From the NCBI GenBank assembly GCA_018376855.1, contig JAHAAN010000090.1, positions 1-7,764 of the forward strand: a stretch of DNA of 7,764 bases, written 5' to 3'. The notes beneath the pieces were generated by a model. It did no database searches and was not told the DNA's origin. It saw only the letters and a program-made list of their open reading frames with translations. Within the stretch, counting starts at the first letter, position 1. Each line of letters starts with the position of its first letter. A program made the translations under genes and the position numbers. Below are positions 5,587 through 7,764 of this stretch, one piece after another. Source of the stretch: Clostridiales bacterium (GTDB lineage Bacteria; Bacillota; Clostridia; Christensenellales; QALW01).

Positions 5587-6321
5587 TTGAAAAAATGTAT
5601 GGTTTTTCTGCTGACGGCTGGGTTGATTTTAAGCGGCGTCGGGTGCGGGCGGACTGAATCGGGTGCGACAGCCACCAAGGAGCCGCAAAAAACGGCGGTC
5701 GTTCCGGCAGGCTCGTTTGCAGCAGGCTTGAGCAACACGGTGATCGAGCTGATGGACGGTACAGAATTTAAACAGGAGGAATCGGTTATGCTGCATCCTA
5801 TTGCAAAGCTTGTGCTGAATGACGATCAGGAGATCTTACTTGAGCTATACCCTGAAAAAGCGCCGCAGACGGTGGCGAATTTTATCTATCTGGCCAATCA
5901 GGGGTTTTATGACGGGTTGATCTTCCACCGGATCATTGACGGGTTTATGGTTCAAGGCGGAGATCCGGAGGGAACGGGCAGAGGCGGCCCGGGCTATTGT
6001 ATTGAGGGCGAATTTGCCTTGAATAATCACCCGGAAAACGACATCACGCATGCGGTAGGGGTGGTCTCTATGGCGCGCAGAAGCTATCCTTATAACAGCG
6101 CCGGCTCGCAGTTCTTTATTTGCGTGGCGGATTGTTCCGGGTTGGACGGGCAGTATGCTGCTTTCGGCAAGGTGATTCAGGGCTTGGACAGCGTGCTGGC
6201 GTTGGGCAAGGTGCCTACCGGCGCGGGAGATAAGCCGATTGAAGATCAGATCATCAAAAGCGTTACGGTGGATACGCGCGGAGAAAGCTATGAGCCTCCC
6301 GTTAAGCTGGCGGACGGCTGA
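5587..6321 (+). CDS. Cyclophilin-type peptidyl-prolyl cis-trans isomerase, lipoprotein
   Basis: Catalyses cis-trans isomerisation of proline peptide bonds to help fold proteins, here probably outside the membrane. Translation is assigned to TTG 5587, which has GGGAG (5574-5578) at 8 bases and the promoter just upstream. The resulting 244-residue protein starts MKKCMVFLLTAGLILSGVGC, a lipoprotein signal peptide with Cys20. A spacer to about residue 68 is followed by the cyclophilin domain (about 70-232). Catalytic landmarks are FHR (113-115, Arg equivalent to R55 of human cyclophilin A), F120 and Q123 in DGFMVQGGDP, and SAGSQFF (171-177). At the position of cyclophilin A Trp121 there is Gly (in SGLDGQ, 185-189), which by analogy predicts poor cyclosporin binding. 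A second possible start inside the gene would omit the signal peptide. The gene has its own promoter and terminator, so it is monocistronic. Confidence 0.93.
   Translation: MKKCMVFLLTAGLILSGVGCGRTESGATATKEPQKTAVVPAGSFAAGLSNTVIELMDGTEFKQEESVMLHPIAKLVLNDDQEILLELYPEKAPQTVANFIYLANQGFYDGLIFHRIIDGFMVQGGDPEGTGRGGPGYCIEGEFALNNHPENDITHAVGVVSMARRSYPYNSAGSQFFICVADCSGLDGQYAAFGKVIQGLDSVLALGKVPTGAGDKPIEDQIIKSVTVDTRGESYEPPVKLADG
5774..5790 (+). promoter_or_regulatory. Internal ribosome binding site and ATG in the cyclophilin gene
   Basis: AGGAGGA (5774-5780) lies 8 bases before an in-frame ATG (5788-5790), which is better than the site at the TTG start. Initiation here would give a 177-residue protein containing the entire cyclophilin domain without signal peptide or linker, i.e. 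a cytosolic form. The motif also reads as ordinary codons for Gln-Glu-Glu, so chance is possible. Confidence 0.45.
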
Positions 6322-6340
6322 GAAAATTTCCAATGCTGTG

Positions 6341-6370
6341 CGGTGCATAAAAATGCACCGTTTTTTTATT
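6341..6370 (+). terminator. Rho-independent terminator after the cyclophilin gene
   Basis: CGGTGCAT (6341-6348) and ATGCACCG (6353-6360) form a perfect 8-bp stem with an AAAA loop, followed by seven T, A and five more T. It lies 20 bases after the stop codon. Confidence 0.93.
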
Positions 6371-6406
6371 TTTATGCAGGAATTTGCGCTGAAATACTGT
6401 TTTTTC

Positions 6407-6435
6407 TTGACAATTCTCGATTGTACTATTATACT
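6407..6435 (+). promoter_or_regulatory. Strong sigma-A type promoter for the amino-acid transporter operon
   Basis: A perfect TTGACA (6407-6412), a 17-base spacer and TATACT (6430-6435), one mismatch from consensus. A second, overlapping possibility is TTGTAC (6421-6426) with TATAAT (6446-6451) at 19 bases. The leader is about 35-45 bases. Confidence 0.85.
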
Positions 6436-6451
6436 TTGTATAAGGTATAAT
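6429..6451 (+). promoter_or_regulatory. Operator-like palindrome over the -10 region and transcript start
   Basis: TTATAC-TTT-GTATAA (6429-6443) is a perfect 6-bp palindrome with a 3-base centre. A third half-site, GTATAAT, follows at 6445-6451 and also mirrors ATTATAC at 6428-6434. A repressor bound here would cover the -10 box and start site. I cannot assign the regulator; part of the pattern may simply reflect overlapping -10-like sequences. Confidence 0.4.
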
Positions 6452-6480
6452 GCCGGAATTTTATAAAGGGGTAATGAGGT

Positions 6481-7317
6481 ATGAAAAAGTTTTCTTTGGT
6501 ATTGGCAGTGCTGATGATTTTCAGCGTGTTTGCCGGATGCAGCAGCTCTAAATATGCTGTAGGTGTGCAGAGCGGTACAACGGGGCAGTATTATATTGAC
6601 GGCGATGAGGACTGGGGCTATGAAGGCTTCGCGAATCTGGAATTAGTCAAGTACAACAATGCAGGTCTTGCAACGCAGGATATGCTTAACGGTAAAGTCA
6701 ATGCCGTGGTCGTGGATGAAGGCCCTGCGAAGGCGATCGCAAAGGCAATGAACGGCAAGGTAAAGGTTATTGACATCAAGCTGACGGATGAAGAGTATGC
6801 CTTCGGTGTGGATAAAGCTAACCCTGTTTTGGAGCAGAAGGTGAATGAATTTATCGCAAAGGCTACCGAGGACGGCACGATCGAAGCCATTATGGATAAA
6901 TATTTCAAGGGCGACATTAACAGTGTGGAGGGCATTGAAAGCGCGAAGCTGGATACGAGCCGCCCTGAGGAACAGCTGGTAGTGGCTACCAACGCGGCGT
7001 TCTCTCCGTTTGAGTTTACGGTGGGCGATAAATACGCCGGTGTGGATATCGAGATCGCGGCAGCTTTGGCCGAGTATTTGGGTATGGAGCTGGTCATCAT
7101 GAATATGGATTTTGAAGCGGTTGTAACCAGCGTGGGCAAAAACGGCGTGGATATTGCAATGGCCGGGCTGACGGTGAATGAGAAACGCAAGGAATCGGTC
7201 AATTTCTCCACATCTTATTATAACGCTTCCCAAATGGTCATTGTAAAGGCGGACGACAAAACGTTTGACGACTGCAAGACGGCAGAGGACGTTGAGGCAA
7301 TTCTGAAGGCAAAATAA
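6481..7317 (+). CDS. Amino-acid ABC transporter substrate-binding lipoprotein, circularly permuted
   Basis: A lipid-anchored receptor that captures an amino acid outside the cell and delivers it to the permease encoded next. Residues 1-19 are a signal peptide and Cys20 follows V-F-A-G. The order of the family-3 binding fold is permuted. Residues 25-143 correspond to the part that normally lies in the middle and at the C-terminus: AVGVQSGTTG (26-35) at the start of lobe 2, VVVDEGPA (76-83) with the ligand Asp, YAFGV (106-110) and a C-terminal helix. After a linker (about 144-165), residues 166-278 correspond to the normal N-terminal half: LVVATNAAFSPFEF (166-179), YAGVDIEIAAALA (185-197), GLTVNEKRK (229-237) with the ligand Arg, FSTSYY (242-247), then QMVIVKADD, ending in the helix that would usually run into residue 24. 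Both halves keep the ligand motifs. ATG 6481 follows AAAGGGG (6465-6471) at 9 bases. Family is very secure; permutation is read from motif order. Confidence 0.93.
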   Translation: MKKFSLVLAVLMIFSVFAGCSSSKYAVGVQSGTTGQYYIDGDEDWGYEGFANLELVKYNNAGLATQDMLNGKVNAVVVDEGPAKAIAKAMNGKVKVIDIKLTDEEYAFGVDKANPVLEQKVNEFIAKATEDGTIEAIMDKYFKGDINSVEGIESAKLDTSRPEEQLVVATNAAFSPFEFTVGDKYAGVDIEIAAALAEYLGMELVIMNMDFEAVVTSVGKNGVDIAMAGLTVNEKRKESVNFSTSYYNASQMVIVKADDKTFDDCKTAEDVEAILKAK

Positions 7318-7323
7318 GAATCG

Positions 7324-7339
7324 CGCGGCTCAGGCCGCG
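7324..7339 (+). other. Intercistronic GC-rich hairpin
   Basis: CGCGGC (7324-7329) and GCCGCG (7334-7339) form a 6-bp stem with a TCAG loop, 6 bases after the binding-protein stop and without a T tract. Hairpins here commonly protect the 3' end of binding-protein mRNA, so the receptor is made in excess over the permease. Confidence 0.5.
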
Positions 7340-7358
7340 GCTTGGAGCGTAGGCGGAT

Positions 7359-7764
7359 ATGAATGATTGGGGTAACATGTGGTCGAACTTCTGCAGGCAG
7401 TTTATCGATAAGGGCGGCTACATAAAGGTATTGGACGGCTTGGCGGCCACGGCGGAGATCGCGGTGTTCGGTTTGCTGATCGGCATTGTGATCGGCACGC
7501 TGTTGGCGATTGCCAAGGTCGTTCCGAAGTATAAGATTTTGCCGCGCGTTCTTTCGGCGTTTGCGGATGTTTATATCGGCTTTTTTCGCGGCACGCCGAT
7601 GGTGGTGCAGCTGCTGATAGGGTATTATGTTTTGTTCCCGCTGATGAATATTTCCATGAACCCGATTTTTGTTGCAATCCTCATTTTTGGATTGAACAGC
7701 GGCGCTTACGTTTCCGAAATCATGCGCTCCGGCATCAATTCCGTGGATAAAGGCCAATTAGAGG
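7359..7764 (+). CDS. Amino-acid ABC transporter permease, N-terminal part, cut by window end
   Basis: The first 135 residues of a HisM/GlnP-type inner-membrane permease. A short N-terminal segment leads into helix 1 (about 32-52, AEIAVFGLLIGIVIGTLLAI). The sequence FFRGTPMVVQLL (75-86) is characteristic of polar amino-acid permeases. A further hydrophobic stretch at 102-112 is followed by GLNSGAYVSEIMRSG (111-125) and S-V-D-K-G-Q, the start of the EAA loop that contacts the ATPase. The protein usually has about 220-240 residues, so roughly 100 lie beyond the edge. ATG 7359 is preferred; TGGAG (7343-7347) is 11 bases upstream. A second ATG at 7377 is possible. It lies 41 bases after the permuted binding protein, in the same operon, and an ATPase gene is expected next. 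Confidence 0.95.
   Translation, partial: MNDWGNMWSNFCRQFIDKGGYIKVLDGLAATAEIAVFGLLIGIVIGTLLAIAKVVPKYKILPRVLSAFADVYIGFFRGTPMVVQLLIGYYVLFPLMNISMNPIFVAILIFGLNSGAYVSEIMRSGINSVDKGQLE

Noticed and set aside
6618..7233. Two long minus-strand open frames opposite the binding-protein gene
   Set aside because: Both are shadows of a clear coding gene and show no signal, motif or start site of their own.
7218..7757. Minus-strand open frame opposite the permease
   Set aside because: The plus strand encodes an unmistakable amino-acid permease; the minus frame is a shadow.
1..7764. CRISPR arrays, tRNA or rRNA genes, insertion sequences, phage or defence genes
   Set aside because: No repeat-spacer pattern, cloverleaf, transposase, integrase or defence-family motif was found on either strand.

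Overview
The window looks like a chromosomal segment of a Gram-positive member of the Bacillota, most likely class Clostridia. The reasons are an EndoA-type MazF toxin of exactly 116 residues, AGGAGG-type ribosome binding sites, TTG starts, sigma-A type promoters (TTGACA/TATAAT with 17-bp spacers), lipoproteins with Cys lipoboxes, and moderate GC with AT-rich intergenic regions. No rRNA, tRNA, CRISPR array, insertion sequence or phage gene was seen. I cannot name a genus from sequence alone.

Layout. (1) At the left edge, on the minus strand, is the N-terminal part of an unrecognised lipoprotein. Its leader holds a terminator-like hairpin. Its promoter lies back to back with the promoter of the next unit. 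(2) Positions 357-2612 form a plus-strand unit: pyrE, an overlapping gene for a small membrane protein with a C-terminal zinc ribbon, and an EamA/DMT transporter, closed by a strong bidirectional terminator. (3) Positions 2627-5430 form a minus-strand unit read from right to left: recX, a bifunctional NAD(P)HX epimerase/dehydratase (nnr), a 274-bp spacer rich in inverted repeats, and endoA. The alr and antitoxin genes that often sit between nnr and endoA in Bacillota are absent. (4) Positions 5515-6370 hold a single-gene unit: a lipoprotein cyclophilin with its own promoter and terminator. It has an internal ribosome binding site placed to give a second, cytosolic form. (5) Positions 6407-7764 hold an amino-acid ABC transporter operon: promoter with an operator-like palindrome, substrate-binding lipoprotein, intercistronic hairpin, and a permease cut by the window edge. 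The ATPase would be expected downstream.

The most striking item is the substrate-binding protein at 6481-7317. Its sequence is a family-3 amino-acid-binding protein in circularly permuted order. The lobe that is normally central, plus the normal C-terminus, come first, directly after the lipidated cysteine. The normal N-terminal half follows, through a linker that looks like the mature N-terminal tail of an ordinary family member. The ligand-binding motifs of both halves are kept, so it is probably a working protein made by gene duplication and trimming.
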